A DNA stretch of 41,002 nt from MGBC114844 sp910585855 (GTDB taxonomy: Bacteria; Bacillota; Clostridia; Lachnospirales; Lachnospiraceae), in assembly GCA_965646165.1 (NCBI GenBank), contig CBFFYP010000040.1:1-41002 (forward strand). The letters run 5' to 3'. The notes beneath the pieces are model-generated. The model saw only the letters and a program-made list of their open reading frames with translations. It was not told the DNA's origin and searched no databases. The stretch's first letter is position 1. Every line of letters begins with the position of its first letter. This document shows, piece by piece, positions 16,767-25,909 of the stretch. The position numbers and the translations under genes are program-made.

Positions 16767-17588
16767 ATGTTGAAAGAATGTTTAGAGGCTGTGGGAGAAA
16801 AGAAACCGTTGATTCATAATATTACAAATTATGTAACGGTAAATGATGTGGCAAATGTGCTGCTTGCTTGTAAAGCAAGTCCGATTATGGCAGATGATCC
16901 GCAGGAGGCAGCGGAGATTACGGAAATTTGCAATGGGTTAAATATTAATATTGGGACGCTGAATCAGCATACGATTCCTGCTATGTTTGCGGCAGGAAGA
17001 CGGGCTGCTGAGCTGGGGCATTGTATTTTGCTTGATCCGGTGGGGGCGGGAGCAAGCTCGCTTCGTACAAATACAGCATTGAAGTTGATGCAGGAGATTC
17101 CGTTTGATTGTATTCGGGGAAATAGTTCAGAGATTAAGACATTGGCATTGGGAAGTAAGACAACGCAGGGAGTGGATGCAAATCAGGCGGATACGGTAAC
17201 GAAAGAAAATTTGGATGAGATGGTTTTGTTTTTAAAGGCGTTTGCAAAGGAGCAAAAGAGTATCATTGTTTGTACAGGGGCGATTGATTTGGTTTCGGAT
17301 GGGAATCGTTGTTATGTAATTTATAACGGGCGTCCGCAGATGGGACGGATTACCGGAACGGGATGTCAGCTTTCTGGGTTAATTACTGCTTATTTGGCGG
17401 CAAATCCAGAAAGAAAGTTAGATGCTTGTGCAGCAGCGGTATGTCTGATGGGGCTTGCCGGAGAATTGGCATGGAAGCGAATGGAAGCAAGAGATGGAAA
17501 TATTTCCTATCGAAATCGAATTATTGATGAGATTGGGGTAATTAGCGGAGAGGAATTAGAGAAAGGGGCAAATTATGAAGTGCAATGA
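16767..17588 (+). CDS. thiM: Hydroxyethylthiazole kinase
   Basis: This 273-residue kinase of the ribokinase-like superfamily phosphorylates 4-methyl-5-(2-hydroxyethyl)thiazole for thiamine salvage. Signatures are the N-terminal PLIHNITNYVTVNDVAN, the substrate region ASPIMADDPQEA, LLDPVGAGAS, and the anion-hole/catalytic segment TGTGCQLSGLI. AGGAGG lies upstream of the ATG. It is the first gene after the TPP riboswitch and overlaps thiE by 14 bases. Confidence 0.95.
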   Translation: MLKECLEAVGEKKPLIHNITNYVTVNDVANVLLACKASPIMADDPQEAAEITEICNGLNINIGTLNQHTIPAMFAAGRRAAELGHCILLDPVGAGASSLRTNTALKLMQEIPFDCIRGNSSEIKTLALGSKTTQGVDANQADTVTKENLDEMVLFLKAFAKEQKSIIVCTGAIDLVSDGNRCYVIYNGRPQMGRITGTGCQLSGLITAYLAANPERKLDACAAAVCLMGLAGELAWKRMEARDGNISYRNRIIDEIGVISGEELEKGANYEVQ

Positions 17589-18243
17589 TTTATTGTTGTA
17601 TGCCGTAACGGATCGAAGTTGGTTAAATGGAAAGACGCTGGCTTGGCAGGTGGAAGAGGCGCTAAAGGGAGGAATTACGATACTGCAGCTTCGGGAAAAA
17701 AGTCTTATGGAGGCTCAGGAGGATTTTTTTAAAGGGGGGATTTATCAAGAGGCTTTAGAGATTCAGAGATTGTGCAGACAGTATAAAGTCCCTTTTTTGA
17801 TTAATGATCAAGTGGAGATTGCCTGTCGGATGGATGCAGACGGGGTGCATGTAGGGCAGAGTGATATGGCAGCTTCTTTGGTGAGAGAGAAGATTGGGAA
17901 AGAAAAGATTTTGGGTGTATCAGTGCAGACGGTGGAGCAGGCGGTTTTGGCAGAGCGGCAGGGAGCGGATTATCTTGGAGTGGGAGCAGTGTTTACTACA
18001 AGATCGAAAGCAGATGCACAGGCAGTTGATAGAGATACTTTGTGCAGGATTTGTCAGGCAGTTTCTGTTCCGGTTGTAGCAATCGGAGGAATTACGGAGG
18101 AAAATATGGGACAGCTTGAAGGGACAGGGATTTGCGGGGTTGCAATGATTCGTGCGATTTTTGCACAAGCGGAGATTGAGCAGGGGGTAAGTCAGCTTTT
18201 ACAAAAGTGTCGGAAACTTTTTAAAAAGGAAAAAGGAATATAA
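17575..18243 (+). CDS. thiE: Thiamine-phosphate synthase
   Basis: This 222-residue TIM-barrel enzyme couples HMP-PP to thiazole phosphate, giving thiamine phosphate. Typical motifs are LYAVTDRSWL, LQLREK, the metal/pyrophosphate region INDQVEIACRMDADGVHVGQ, GVGAVFTTRSKADA, and phosphate-binding VAIGGIT. It overlaps the end of thiM, so translation is probably coupled. It is 30 bases upstream of thiD. Confidence 0.95.
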   Translation: MKCNDLLLYAVTDRSWLNGKTLAWQVEEALKGGITILQLREKSLMEAQEDFFKGGIYQEALEIQRLCRQYKVPFLINDQVEIACRMDADGVHVGQSDMAASLVREKIGKEKILGVSVQTVEQAVLAERQGADYLGVGAVFTTRSKADAQAVDRDTLCRICQAVSVPVVAIGGITEENMGQLEGTGICGVAMIRAIFAQAEIEQGVSQLLQKCRKLFKKEKGI

Positions 18244-18273
18244 AAATCCGAAGGGAGGTTTAAAGTAATTAAA

Positions 18274-19074
18274 ATGGAACGGGAGAAAATAAAAGCAGTT
18301 CTTACAATCGCAGGAAGTGATTGTTCGGGTGGTGCTGGAATTCAGGCGGATTTAAAGACAATGACAATGCATGGAGCTTATGGGATGAGTGTGATTACAG
18401 CACTGACTGCACAAAATACTACAGGGATTTATGGTGTACATACTGTGACGGAGGATTTTTTAAAAAGGCAGATAGATAGTATTTTTACGGATATTGTGCC
18501 GGATGCGGTAAAGATTGGGATGATAGGTTCAAAGTTTTTTATAGATGTAATAGCAGAGCGTCTTTTTTATTATCGGGCAAAGAATATTGTTTTTGATCCA
18601 GTGCTGGCTTCTACTAGTGGGACAGAACTTTTGGATAAAGATGGCAGGAAGGATTTAGAAGAGAAGTTGTTTCCGATGGCAAGACTTGTGACGCCAAATA
18701 GACCAGAGGCGGAGATTTTTTTGGGGAAAAAGATAGAAACAGGAGAGCAAGTCGCAGCGGCAGCGGTTGAAATTGGACAGAGATATGGGTGCAGTGTGCT
18801 TTTGAAAGGAGGACATGGGGCAGGTCAGGCAGATGATTTTCTTTATAAACAGAAAGAGAATCGAAAGATTTGGATTAGCGGGAAGCGATATTTGGTTTCA
18901 AATACACATGGAACGGGGTGTACATTGAGTTCCGCAATAGCGGCAAATTTGGCAAAAGGAAGCAATTTGGAAGAGAGTGTGAGAATGGCAAAAGAATATA
19001 TTAATGGGGCTTTGCAGAATGAAATATATCTGGGAGCTGGAAATGGACCGCTGAATCATATGTGGTGTAAATAG
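18274..19074 (+). CDS. thiD: Hydroxymethylpyrimidine/phosphomethylpyrimidine kinase
   Basis: This 266-residue enzyme phosphorylates HMP and HMP-P to HMP-PP. Signatures are TIAGSDCSGGAGIQADLKT at the N-terminus, DPVLASTSG, the TPNRPEAE segment, GGHG, and the ATP/anion-hole motif HGTGCTLSSAIA. GGGAGG lies about 15 bases upstream of the ATG, a rather long spacing. It is the third gene of the riboswitch-controlled operon. Confidence 0.95.
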   Translation: MEREKIKAVLTIAGSDCSGGAGIQADLKTMTMHGAYGMSVITALTAQNTTGIYGVHTVTEDFLKRQIDSIFTDIVPDAVKIGMIGSKFFIDVIAERLFYYRAKNIVFDPVLASTSGTELLDKDGRKDLEEKLFPMARLVTPNRPEAEIFLGKKIETGEQVAAAAVEIGQRYGCSVLLKGGHGAGQADDFLYKQKENRKIWISGKRYLVSNTHGTGCTLSSAIAANLAKGSNLEESVRMAKEYINGALQNEIYLGAGNGPLNHMWCK

Positions 19075-19125
19075 AGAGTAAGTGAAGGAGATTATAAAAA
19101 ATAGCAGAGTCAGGAGGAAAAAGGG

Positions 19126-20424
19126 ATGTATACAACGCAAATGGAAGCAGCACGGAAAGGAATCGTAACGGAGCAGTTGAAAATAGTTGCCGAAAAGGAA
19201 AGAATGACAGCAGAAGAGTTAATGCCGCTTGTAGCAGAGGGAAAAGTGGTGATTTGTGCAAATAAAAATCATAGTTGTTTAGAACCAGAGGGAATCGGTT
19301 CGATGCTTCGTACAAAAATCAATGTAAATCTTGGTGTGTCAAGAGATTGTAAAGATTATGATACAGAGATGAAAAAAGTATTGGAAGCGGTTTCTATGGG
19401 GGCACATTCGATTATGGATTTGTCTTCTCATGGAGATACACAGCCGTTTCGAAAAAAATTGACGGCGGAGTGTCCGATTATGATAGGTACGGTTCCGGTT
19501 TATGATGCAGTAATTCATTATCAAAGAGATTTGGCAGAATTAAGTGCAAAAGATTTTTTAGATGTGATTCGGCTTCATGCGGAAAACGGAGTAGATTTTG
19601 TCACTTTGCACTGTGGAATTACCAGAAAAACAATAGAGCAGATTCGAAATCATAAACGAAAGATGAATTTGGTTTCACGGGGAGGTTCTTTGGTTTTTGC
19701 ATGGATGTGCATGACAGGAGAGGAGAATCCGTTTTATCAGTATTATGATGAAATTTTAGAGATTTGCCGGGAATATGATGTAACGATTTCCCTTGGTGAT
19801 GCCTGCCGACCGGGATGCCTTGCGGATGCTTCGGATGTCTGCCAGATAGAAGAATTGGTAAAGTTGGGGGAATTGACAAAACGGGCGTGGGAGAGGGATG
19901 TACAGGTTATGGTAGAAGGACCGGGACATATGCCAATGGATCAGATTGCTGCAAATATGAAAATTCAGCAGACGATTTGTATGGGTGCGCCTTTTTATGT
20001 ATTAGGACCTTTGGTAACGGATATTGCTCCGGGATATGATCATATTACGGCGGCGATAGGCGGAGCGATGGCGGCGGCTTGCGGGGCTTCTTTTCTTTGT
20101 TATGTTACACCGGCAGAACATTTGGCACTGCCAAATTTAGAAGATGTAAAACAGGGAGTGATTGCTTCGAGAATTGCAGCACATGCGGCGGATATTGCAA
20201 AAGGGATTCGAGGTGCTAGAGAACAGGACGATGCTATGGCAAAGGCAAGGAGGGAATTAGATTGGGAAAAACAGTGGGAATGTGCGATTGATCCGGAAAC
20301 GGCAAAGAGGATTCGGGCAGAACGAAAGCCGGAGCAGGAAGATACTTGTTCGATGTGCGGAAAATTTTGTGCTGTGCGGAGTATGAACAAGGCTTTGGCA
20401 GGGGAATATATTGATATTTTATAG
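19126..20424 (+). CDS. thiC: Phosphomethylpyrimidine synthase
   Basis: This 432-residue radical-SAM enzyme turns aminoimidazole ribotide into HMP phosphate. It is the shorter Clostridial/archaeal form without the N-terminal extension of E. coli ThiC. Family motifs include NPNIGVS-like NLGVSRDCKD, SSHGDT, VTLHCGIT, SRGGSL, EGPGHMPMDQI and ITAAIGGA. The C-terminal cluster motif is CSMCGKFC (C408, C411, C415), one residue shorter than the CX2CX4C of E. coli. AGGAGG precedes the ATG. It is the last gene of the operon; a composite repeat starts 20 bases after its stop. Confidence 0.96.
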   Translation: MYTTQMEAARKGIVTEQLKIVAEKERMTAEELMPLVAEGKVVICANKNHSCLEPEGIGSMLRTKINVNLGVSRDCKDYDTEMKKVLEAVSMGAHSIMDLSSHGDTQPFRKKLTAECPIMIGTVPVYDAVIHYQRDLAELSAKDFLDVIRLHAENGVDFVTLHCGITRKTIEQIRNHKRKMNLVSRGGSLVFAWMCMTGEENPFYQYYDEILEICREYDVTISLGDACRPGCLADASDVCQIEELVKLGELTKRAWERDVQVMVEGPGHMPMDQIAANMKIQQTICMGAPFYVLGPLVTDIAPGYDHITAAIGGAMAAACGASFLCYVTPAEHLALPNLEDVKQGVIASRIAAHAADIAKGIRGAREQDDAMAKARRELDWEKQWECAIDPETAKRIRAERKPEQEDTCSMCGKFCAVRSMNKALAGEYIDIL

Positions 20425-20444
20425 GATGAGGGGGTGCTTTCACC

Positions 20445-20981
20445 GGACGCCAGAGGCGGTTTGCTCCTGTCCTTTGCCTGCTCCGCTCCAAACGGTAAGA
20501 AAGTCTAGGGCTTCTGATTTCGGTTCATCCAACCGGACGAACCGGGGCGCAATTCGCCCTCATTTCAGCCGAAACATAATTGGTGTAAGGAAGAATTTTT
20601 CCAGCTACAAAACAGCCTCTTCTCTATTCTCCGGGCTAAACACGCCCCTTTTTTTGCATACCCTGCATGGAAGCAGGATATGCAAAAAATTCTAAGTTTT
20701 CGAACAGAAGCCCAAAACTTTCTAACCGTTCTCCGAAGTCGCTGGCAAAGGACAGGAGCAAACCGCCTCTCGCTGTTGGCTGAATAACAGTAGAAGTTAT
20801 ATTTTATTACAGAGCAAGTTTTCCGTAAAGTTTAGACATCATTCTTTTTTGTTTCGGAGTCAAGAAACAGTCAGATTCGAAAACAGTGGGCAGCCTGCAG
20901 TGACTTTGGAAAAAAGTTAGAACTTCTTGCTTTTTGGAAACTGGAACAGCAGGCTGCTCACTGTTTTCGAATTTGGCGTCC
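20445..20981. repeat. Composite tail-to-tail element (A then B), most complete copy
   Basis: Type A runs plus from GGACGCC (20445) to about 20775. Its arms (CCAGAGGCGGTTTGCTCCTG at 20450 and the complement near 20753-20769) enclose the shared core with CGGGCTAAACACGCCCC and the GCATA...TATGC hairpin. A spacer of ~85 bp follows. Type B runs minus from CAAGAAACAGTC (20861) to GGCGTCC (20975-20981). This B copy has lost its core, so its arms form one compact hairpin. The outer termini GGACGCC/GGCGTCC make the whole ~537 bp an inverted-repeat-bounded unit. Extra partial ends (GACGTCC) follow to ~20990. Confidence 0.8.
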
Positions 20982-20990
20982 TCTGACGTC

Positions 20991-21202
20991 CTCTGGTGTT
21001 CTCCTTCCATTATCCAATTTATTAAAGTTATAGAAATAAATACAAGACATTTTTCTTATTTAGGTGTATACTGGTATTGGCATGGAGAGGGAAGCGTGCA
21101 GTTTTCGTCTTAACTTTGACTTATGTATGGGTTAAGGGAAGAGTTTTAAACAGGAAGAGTAGAGAAGGAACCAGTTGATACAATAAAATGGAGGAGATAA
21201 AA
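20991..21202. other. Intergenic stretch before the HD-domain gene
   Basis: After the repeat remnants this AT-rich stretch shows a possible -10 TATACT at 21067-21072 without a convincing -35. I see no gene or strong structure in it. Confidence 0.4.
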
Positions 21203-21856
21203 ATGGAAAGAACCGTGTTTTATCCAGAGAAGATGTATACTTATATTCGTGGTTATGCTTCCGGGGCGGGGATGACACAGACATTAAAGGCATTGTCATT
21301 TGCAAGGGACAAGCATGAGGGACAGACTCGGAAAGGAGGAGAACCTTATATTGTGCATCCGCTTACTATGGCGTGCAATGCATTAAGTATCGGGATTCGG
21401 GAGGATAATATTATTGCAACGATTCTGCTTCATGATGTTTGTGAGGATTGCGGTATTAGTTTAGAAGAACTTCCGGTGGATGATGTTGTGCGGCGCAGTG
21501 TAGCATTGATGACATTTCGGGTTATGGAAGGAGAAACCAAAGAGATTGCCAAGAATCGTTATTATAATGGGATTTTGGAAAGCAGAGAGGCTGCTATTAC
21601 AAAATTGGTTGACCGCTGCCATAATGTTTCTTGTATGGCGGGAACTTTTTCGAAGGAAAAGTTAAAGGCATATATTGAAGAAACCAGACAGTATGTACTT
21701 CCGCTTCTTCGAAAGATAAAGCAGAGGTATCCAGATGAAGCAGATGCTTTGTTTGTGTTAAAATATCATATTGTAAGTGTGGTGGATTCAATTGATGCTA
21801 TGATTCAAATTTATGAAAAGGAAGCGGATACAGATAAAATAGAATGTTTTGATTAA
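21203..21856 (+). CDS. HD-domain alarmone hydrolase-like protein (SpoT/MESH1 type)
   Basis: This 217-residue protein has the HD metal-phosphohydrolase motifs of RelA/SpoT hydrolase domains: RKGGEPYIVHP with the first His, LLHDVCED with the HD pair, and KLVDRCHNV toward the C-terminus. It lacks a (p)ppGpp synthetase domain. It may hydrolyse (p)ppGpp or another nucleotide; the substrate is inferred. The ATG at 21203 has AGGAG 7-8 bases upstream, while the in-frame ATG at 21188 overlaps that site. It is followed by the cyclophilin gene. Confidence 0.8.
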   Translation: MERTVFYPEKMYTYIRGYASGAGMTQTLKALSFARDKHEGQTRKGGEPYIVHPLTMACNALSIGIREDNIIATILLHDVCEDCGISLEELPVDDVVRRSVALMTFRVMEGETKEIAKNRYYNGILESREAAITKLVDRCHNVSCMAGTFSKEKLKAYIEETRQYVLPLLRKIKQRYPDEADALFVLKYHIVSVVDSIDAMIQIYEKEADTDKIECFD

Positions 21857-21893
21857 ATGCTTAATGAAATGAAATGGTTAAGGAGAATTTGTA

Positions 21894-22553
21894 ATGAGAA
21901 TAAAAAGAAAATTAAAAAGGAAGAAAGGGATAGGACTCCTTTTTATTTCTGTTTTGGTAATTAGTATAGGGATGACAGGATGTGGAGCAGGAAATGCAGA
22001 AAATACTACTTCTGAACTGCAGGTAGAGCAAAGTACAGAAGTATATTTGACGGGAAAACATTATGTAGAGATTTCTGTAAAAGAAAAAGGAACGATTCGT
22101 TTGGAGTTAGATGCGGACAGTGCACCGATTACCGTTACGAATTTTATTAATCTTGTGGAGTCTGGTTTTTATAATGGACTTACATTTCATCGGGTAGTAG
22201 ATGGATTTATGATACAGGGAGGTGATCCGCAGGGAGATGGATATGGCGGATTGGAAACCAAAATTACCGGAGAATTTTCGGAAAATGGAATAGAAAATCC
22301 ATTAAAGCATACAAGAGGAGCAATCTCTATGGCACGTTCTATGATGCCGGACAGTGCAAGTTGTCAATTTTTTATTGTACATCAGGACAGCCCGGATTTA
22401 GACGGAAAATATGCCGTATTCGGATATGTAACAGAGGGAATGGAAGTAGTAGATGATATCTGTGCAACAGCTACCGGGCAAGATTTTAATGGAGTACTGC
22501 CGACAGAAAATCAGCCGGTGATTGAATCAATTTCAGTAATAGACGGAGAATAA
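21894..22553 (+). CDS. Cyclophilin-type peptidyl-prolyl isomerase lipoprotein
   Basis: This 219-residue protein starts with a basic, hydrophobic signal and the lipobox GMTGC, so it should be anchored outside the membrane by a lipidated cysteine. The cyclophilin domain (about 60-219) includes GLTFHRVVDGFMIQGGDP, with the catalytic Arg, and SCQFFIVHQDSPDLDGKYA. It should catalyse proline isomerisation of exported proteins. The stop overlaps the next start by one base, suggesting translational coupling. Confidence 0.92.
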   Translation: MRIKRKLKRKKGIGLLFISVLVISIGMTGCGAGNAENTTSELQVEQSTEVYLTGKHYVEISVKEKGTIRLELDADSAPITVTNFINLVESGFYNGLTFHRVVDGFMIQGGDPQGDGYGGLETKITGEFSENGIENPLKHTRGAISMARSMMPDSASCQFFIVHQDSPDLDGKYAVFGYVTEGMEVVDDICATATGQDFNGVLPTENQPVIESISVIDGE

Positions 22554-23029
22554 TGATAATGGAAATCAGAAGAGCAGAAGAAAGAGATTTGGAAGGAATT
22601 AATCGTTTGTTAATGCAGGTTTGTTTGGTTCATCATAAAGGCAGACCGGATTTATTCCGATATGGAGCAAAAAAATATACAGATGAACAGTTAAAAGAGA
22701 TTATCCGTGATGCTCAGCGACCAATTTTTGTGGCAGCAGATGAGAATCAGAATATTTTAGGATATGCATTTTGTATCTTTCAGCAGCATAAGAACGATAA
22801 TATTTTAACTGATATTAAAACACTGTATATTGATGATTTATGTGTAGAAGAAAACCAAAGAGGACAGCATATCGGCAGCAGTCTATATCAGGCAGTCTAT
22901 GCATTTGCAAAACAAAATTACTGTTATAATGTAACTTTAAATGTATGGAGTTTAAATGAATCGGCAATAAAATTTTATGAAGCGTGTGGTCTAAAGCCAC
23001 AAAAAATAGGAATGGAAGTAATTCTATAG
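22553..23029 (+). CDS. GNAT-family N-acetyltransferase
   Basis: This 158-residue protein has the GNAT fold. The acetyl-CoA loop is VEENQRGQHIGSSLYQ, preceded by DIKTLYIDDLCV and followed by NVTLNVWSLNESAIKFYEACG. The substrate is not predictable. An ATG six bases later (22559) is an alternative start. A ~155-bp structured repeat starts 4 bases after its stop. Confidence 0.9.
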   Translation: MIMEIRRAEERDLEGINRLLMQVCLVHHKGRPDLFRYGAKKYTDEQLKEIIRDAQRPIFVAADENQNILGYAFCIFQQHKNDNILTDIKTLYIDDLCVEENQRGQHIGSSLYQAVYAFAKQNYCYNVTLNVWSLNESAIKFYEACGLKPQKIGMEVIL

Positions 23030-23033
23030 AAGA

Positions 23034-23188
23034 GGACGCTAAAATCCGAAGGAAGGTCTGCTCCGGGTCCGCTTGCGCTTAGCATTTCCTCGTAGCGGAC
23101 ACATAAGGCGCTAAAACACAGCGCCTAAGTGCCGACGGGAAATGATGACCCTGTGCAGACCTTCCTTCGGATTTTGGCTGTGTATTTC
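23034..23188 (+). repeat. ~155-bp structured repeat, copy 1
   Basis: It begins GGACGCT and ends GGCTGTGTATTTC. A perfect 20-bp outer stem pairs 23041-23060 with 23156-23175. Inside are GGGT/ACCC (23065-23068/23148-23151), CCGCT/AGCGG (23069-23073/23094-23098) and AGGCGCT/AGCGCCT (23106-23112/23120-23126). A possible pseudoknot joins CATTTCC (23083-23089) and GGAAATG (23138-23144). Three other copies keep this core but have different outer stems. It is probably an RNA-level structure; no named family is recognised. Confidence 0.85.
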
Positions 23189-23251
23189 TGGCAGAAGAAC
23201 AGAATAATTATAAATGTTCAGGAATTAAGTAAAACTTATATAGATAGTGAT

Positions 23252-23632
23252 ATGGAAAGTATTGCAAAATATGTTGGTTTAACTGCTGATAAAGGGAATT
23301 TTAGTAAGAATAAAAATATGTTGTCTGTATTAAAAGACATAGTTTGGGAATGTATGAAACGTTGGAGCAAACTTATAAGGAGGTATTTGATTAAGATGGA
23401 GAGATGGACGATTACAGATGAAATAAGAGAATATTTACCATATACTTGTGCATATGCTGAGTTGTATGGTAAAAAGGTGTCAGAGAATGTATATGAAGTG
23501 GATTTGATTAGTACGTTTGAAACGCCTTCAAGGTATGAACATCAACCAGAATTGTTGTATGAGGAATGTATTAGGCTAGGAAAGAAATGGACGGATATTG
23601 TTTCAAGAGTAAAAAAGGGTATGATATTATAA
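23252..23632 (+). pseudogene. Remnant of an unrecognised gene, 5' side joined to the repeat
   Basis: An open frame continues from inside the repeat at 23129 through to 23632. The first ~20 codons are translated repeat sequence, so the natural N-terminus is probably lost. From the ATG at 23252 it would give 126 residues (MESIAKYVGLTADKG...), Trp-rich and basic in the middle (WECMKRWSKLIRRYL). No ribosome site precedes that ATG. I recognise no family. It may be the tail of a gene interrupted by the element. Confidence 0.4.
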
Positions 23633-23701
23633 AAGTTGCAGTTTTTTTCTATCTTTTGATTCAAAAGTTGTTTGGATTGGAAGAAAGGGAGAAAAGGAAG
23701 G

Positions 23702-23851
23702 ATGTATAATCGGACAGTGATTGATGTTGTACAACATACTACAACTTTTCAAGCAAGAAATCCAAGTGGATATGCTGTAAAAAACCGACATGTTTCGTTG
23801 GTATTTTGTCTTGAGCCAGAAATGGAATCAGAGATTACTTGCTATGAGTAA
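23702..23851 (+). CDS. Small hypothetical protein, 49 residues
   Basis: A purine-rich AGAAAAGGAAGG precedes an ATG opening a 49-codon frame (MYNRTVIDVVQHTTTFQARN...). No family is recognised. It lies between the gene remnant and the second ~155-bp repeat, so it may be another fragment. Confidence 0.3.
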   Translation: MYNRTVIDVVQHTTTFQARNPSGYAVKNRHVSLVFCLEPEMESEITCYE

Positions 23852-23870
23852 AAAAGTGAAAATTCTGGCT

Positions 23871-24024
23871 GGTAGAAACAGCTGAAATGGGAAGAAAGGT
23901 CTATGCAGGGTCATCATTTCCCGTCGGCACTTAGGTGCTGTATTTTAGCACCTTAGTGTCCGCTACGAGGAAATGCTAAGCGAGAGCGGACCCGGAATAG
24001 ACCTTTCTTCCCATTTCAGCGTCC
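23871..24024 (-). repeat. ~155-bp structured repeat, copy 2
   Basis: On the minus strand it runs from GGACGCT (24024-24018) to GCTGTTTCTACC. The outer stem is a perfect 22-bp pairing (23883-23904 with 23997-24018) of unrelated sequence to copy 1. The internal hairpin is AGGTGCT/AGCACCT where copy 1 has AGGCGCT/AGCGCCT, a compensated change. The CATTTCC/GGAAATG pair is kept. It overlaps the end of the GH2 gene and supplies its stop codon. Confidence 0.85.
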
Positions 24025-25779
24025 CCCTCGAATTTTTTGATTCCATTCAATCAGGGTTTGAGCATCGATTTTTAAAATTTTTCTGTCATAGGTAAAGATT
24101 CCGTTGATTTCTTCTTCTACGTCGGAAAGCTGTGTATAAACGGAAGCGGAAAGTCCGTTTTGAAATGCTGGAAAAATCAGTGTTTCCATTAATTTATGAT
24201 AGCCGTTTGTCAAAGATTTTCGGTTAGGAAAGGTGCGGTAGCCAAATGTTTTTGAGGAATAGCTATGTTTTGGTACATGCCAAGCGTAGCCGCCAAACTC
24301 AGTCAGAGCAAGTGCACGTCTTTCCGGGTGGAGAATCAGTGAGAAAAAGTAGTAGTGAATACTTTTGATATCTCCTCCGCCTTGATCGAACCAGCCGCTG
24401 GCATGATCGATCAGTCGTTCTGGATCCAGACTGCGAATCAGTTCTGCTGCAAAGAGTGCCCGAAATTGTCCCCAGCCTTCGTTAAATGGAACCCAGCATA
24501 TAATGCAGGGGTGGGAAGAGAGAAAGCGGATGCTGGAAACCATTTCTTTTGCCCATTCTTTTCTGCCTTCTTTATTTTGACGTGAAAGCAGTGCATGAGG
24601 GTGATCGAAAACTCTTTTGCCGGAATAGTTAAAAAGGGTTGCCATATAAGTAACAAACCAGTGATGATAATGACTTCCGCCGTTTACCATATCCTGCCAG
24701 ACTAAAATACCAAGCCGATCACAGGTATAATACCAGCGTTCGGATTCGATTTTCAGATGTTTTCGTATCATATTAAAGCCTAGTTTTTTTACAGAAAGGA
24801 TATCAAAGATCATGGCTTCTTCGCATGGCGGGGTGTAAAGACCGTCCGGCCAGTATCCCTGATCGAGGATTCCGACTTGAGGATAAGGACGGTTGTTGAG
24901 AAAAATTCGCCGAATCCCATTAGAATCCGTTTGTATATCACATTTTCGAAGAGCAAAGTAACTAGATACTTGATCGGTGGCAGTTGTAATGGTTACTTGA
25001 TATAGATAGGGATGTTCCGGGCTCCATGGATAAAATTCTTTAATTGGAATCAGGAAGCTTTGATTGCTGGTAATGGAGTAAGAACATGTGCCGGACGGAA
25101 GAAGCAGCTTGATGGAAGCAGGACAAGTTTCTTTAGTAGAAATCTTGACAGTTATTTCTTTTTTATCATAGTTGGGAGTGAATTTTATATAGCGTATAAA
25201 ATTATCCGGTACAATTTCCATCCAAACCGTCTGCCAGATACCGCTTTGTGCCGTATAAAACATACCACTGTTATGCAGTTTTTGTTTTCCACGGCTGTGA
25301 TAGGAGGTATCGCTGGGATCGGTAACTCGAACAAAGAGATCACAGATCTCTTGAGATTGGAAGGTGTCTTGAACTGCTTCTGTAATATTTATAGAAAAAG
25401 GGAGATAACCTCCGCTGTGTGATCCGACTTCTTTTTGATTGATATAAACGGTGCAGGATTGATCGACTGCACCAAAATGCAGATAGAGTCGTTCGGTAGG
25501 TTGGAGTTGTAAAAAAGAAATCGTTCTGTGATACCAAAGAAATTCATTTGGTTTTAATTGGCGTTTTACTCCTGATAATTGGGATTCAGGAGAAAATGGA
25601 ACTAAAATTTTTCCCTTATAGGCGGAGGGAAATTTGGCGTTTCGGCTGATGGTATAGTCCCAATAGCCATTTAAATTGATATAAGAGGAGCGAACCATAG
25701 TAGGACGGGGGTATTCCTGCCAGACATTTGTTTCTGTAATATGTTTGGTCCAGTAGGTTTCTAGCGTATGTTTTTTCAT
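24016..25779 (-). CDS. Glycoside hydrolase family 2 protein
   Basis: This 587-residue protein has GH2 layout: a jelly-roll sugar-binding domain (about 25-190), an immunoglobulin-like domain (about 195-285) and a TIM barrel. The likely acid/base is E434 in VPFNEGWGQF and the likely nucleophile E494 in ALTEFGGYA. No signal peptide is present, so it is probably cytoplasmic and acts on imported beta-linked sugars. Activity (beta-galactosidase, glucuronidase or other) cannot be settled. AGGTG lies upstream of the ATG. The last codons, RGGR and the stop, come from the repeat GGGGGACGCTGA, so the original C-terminus may have been altered. Confidence 0.9.
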   Translation of the reverse strand: MKKHTLETYWTKHITETNVWQEYPRPTMVRSSYINLNGYWDYTISRNAKFPSAYKGKILVPFSPESQLSGVKRQLKPNEFLWYHRTISFLQLQPTERLYLHFGAVDQSCTVYINQKEVGSHSGGYLPFSINITEAVQDTFQSQEICDLFVRVTDPSDTSYHSRGKQKLHNSGMFYTAQSGIWQTVWMEIVPDNFIRYIKFTPNYDKKEITVKISTKETCPASIKLLLPSGTCSYSITSNQSFLIPIKEFYPWSPEHPYLYQVTITTATDQVSSYFALRKCDIQTDSNGIRRIFLNNRPYPQVGILDQGYWPDGLYTPPCEEAMIFDILSVKKLGFNMIRKHLKIESERWYYTCDRLGILVWQDMVNGGSHYHHWFVTYMATLFNYSGKRVFDHPHALLSRQNKEGRKEWAKEMVSSIRFLSSHPCIICWVPFNEGWGQFRALFAAELIRSLDPERLIDHASGWFDQGGGDIKSIHYYFFSLILHPERRALALTEFGGYAWHVPKHSYSSKTFGYRTFPNRKSLTNGYHKLMETLIFPAFQNGLSASVYTQLSDVEEEINGIFTYDRKILKIDAQTLIEWNQKIRGGR

Positions 25780-25909
25780 AGTAATTGCACCTGCCTTTTT
25801 TGGATAGAATAAATTATAAATAATAGGAAATCTTATATGCAGCTTGTGATAAAATTAGTATAAATCATATTCCAAAAAAAGAAAAGTCGTAGATCGCTGA
25901 AAAAAGTAC

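Noticed and set aside
23034..23188. Group II intron or intron fragment
   Set aside because: The domain V hairpin signature and any intron-encoded protein are absent, and the unit ends in a simple closing stem.
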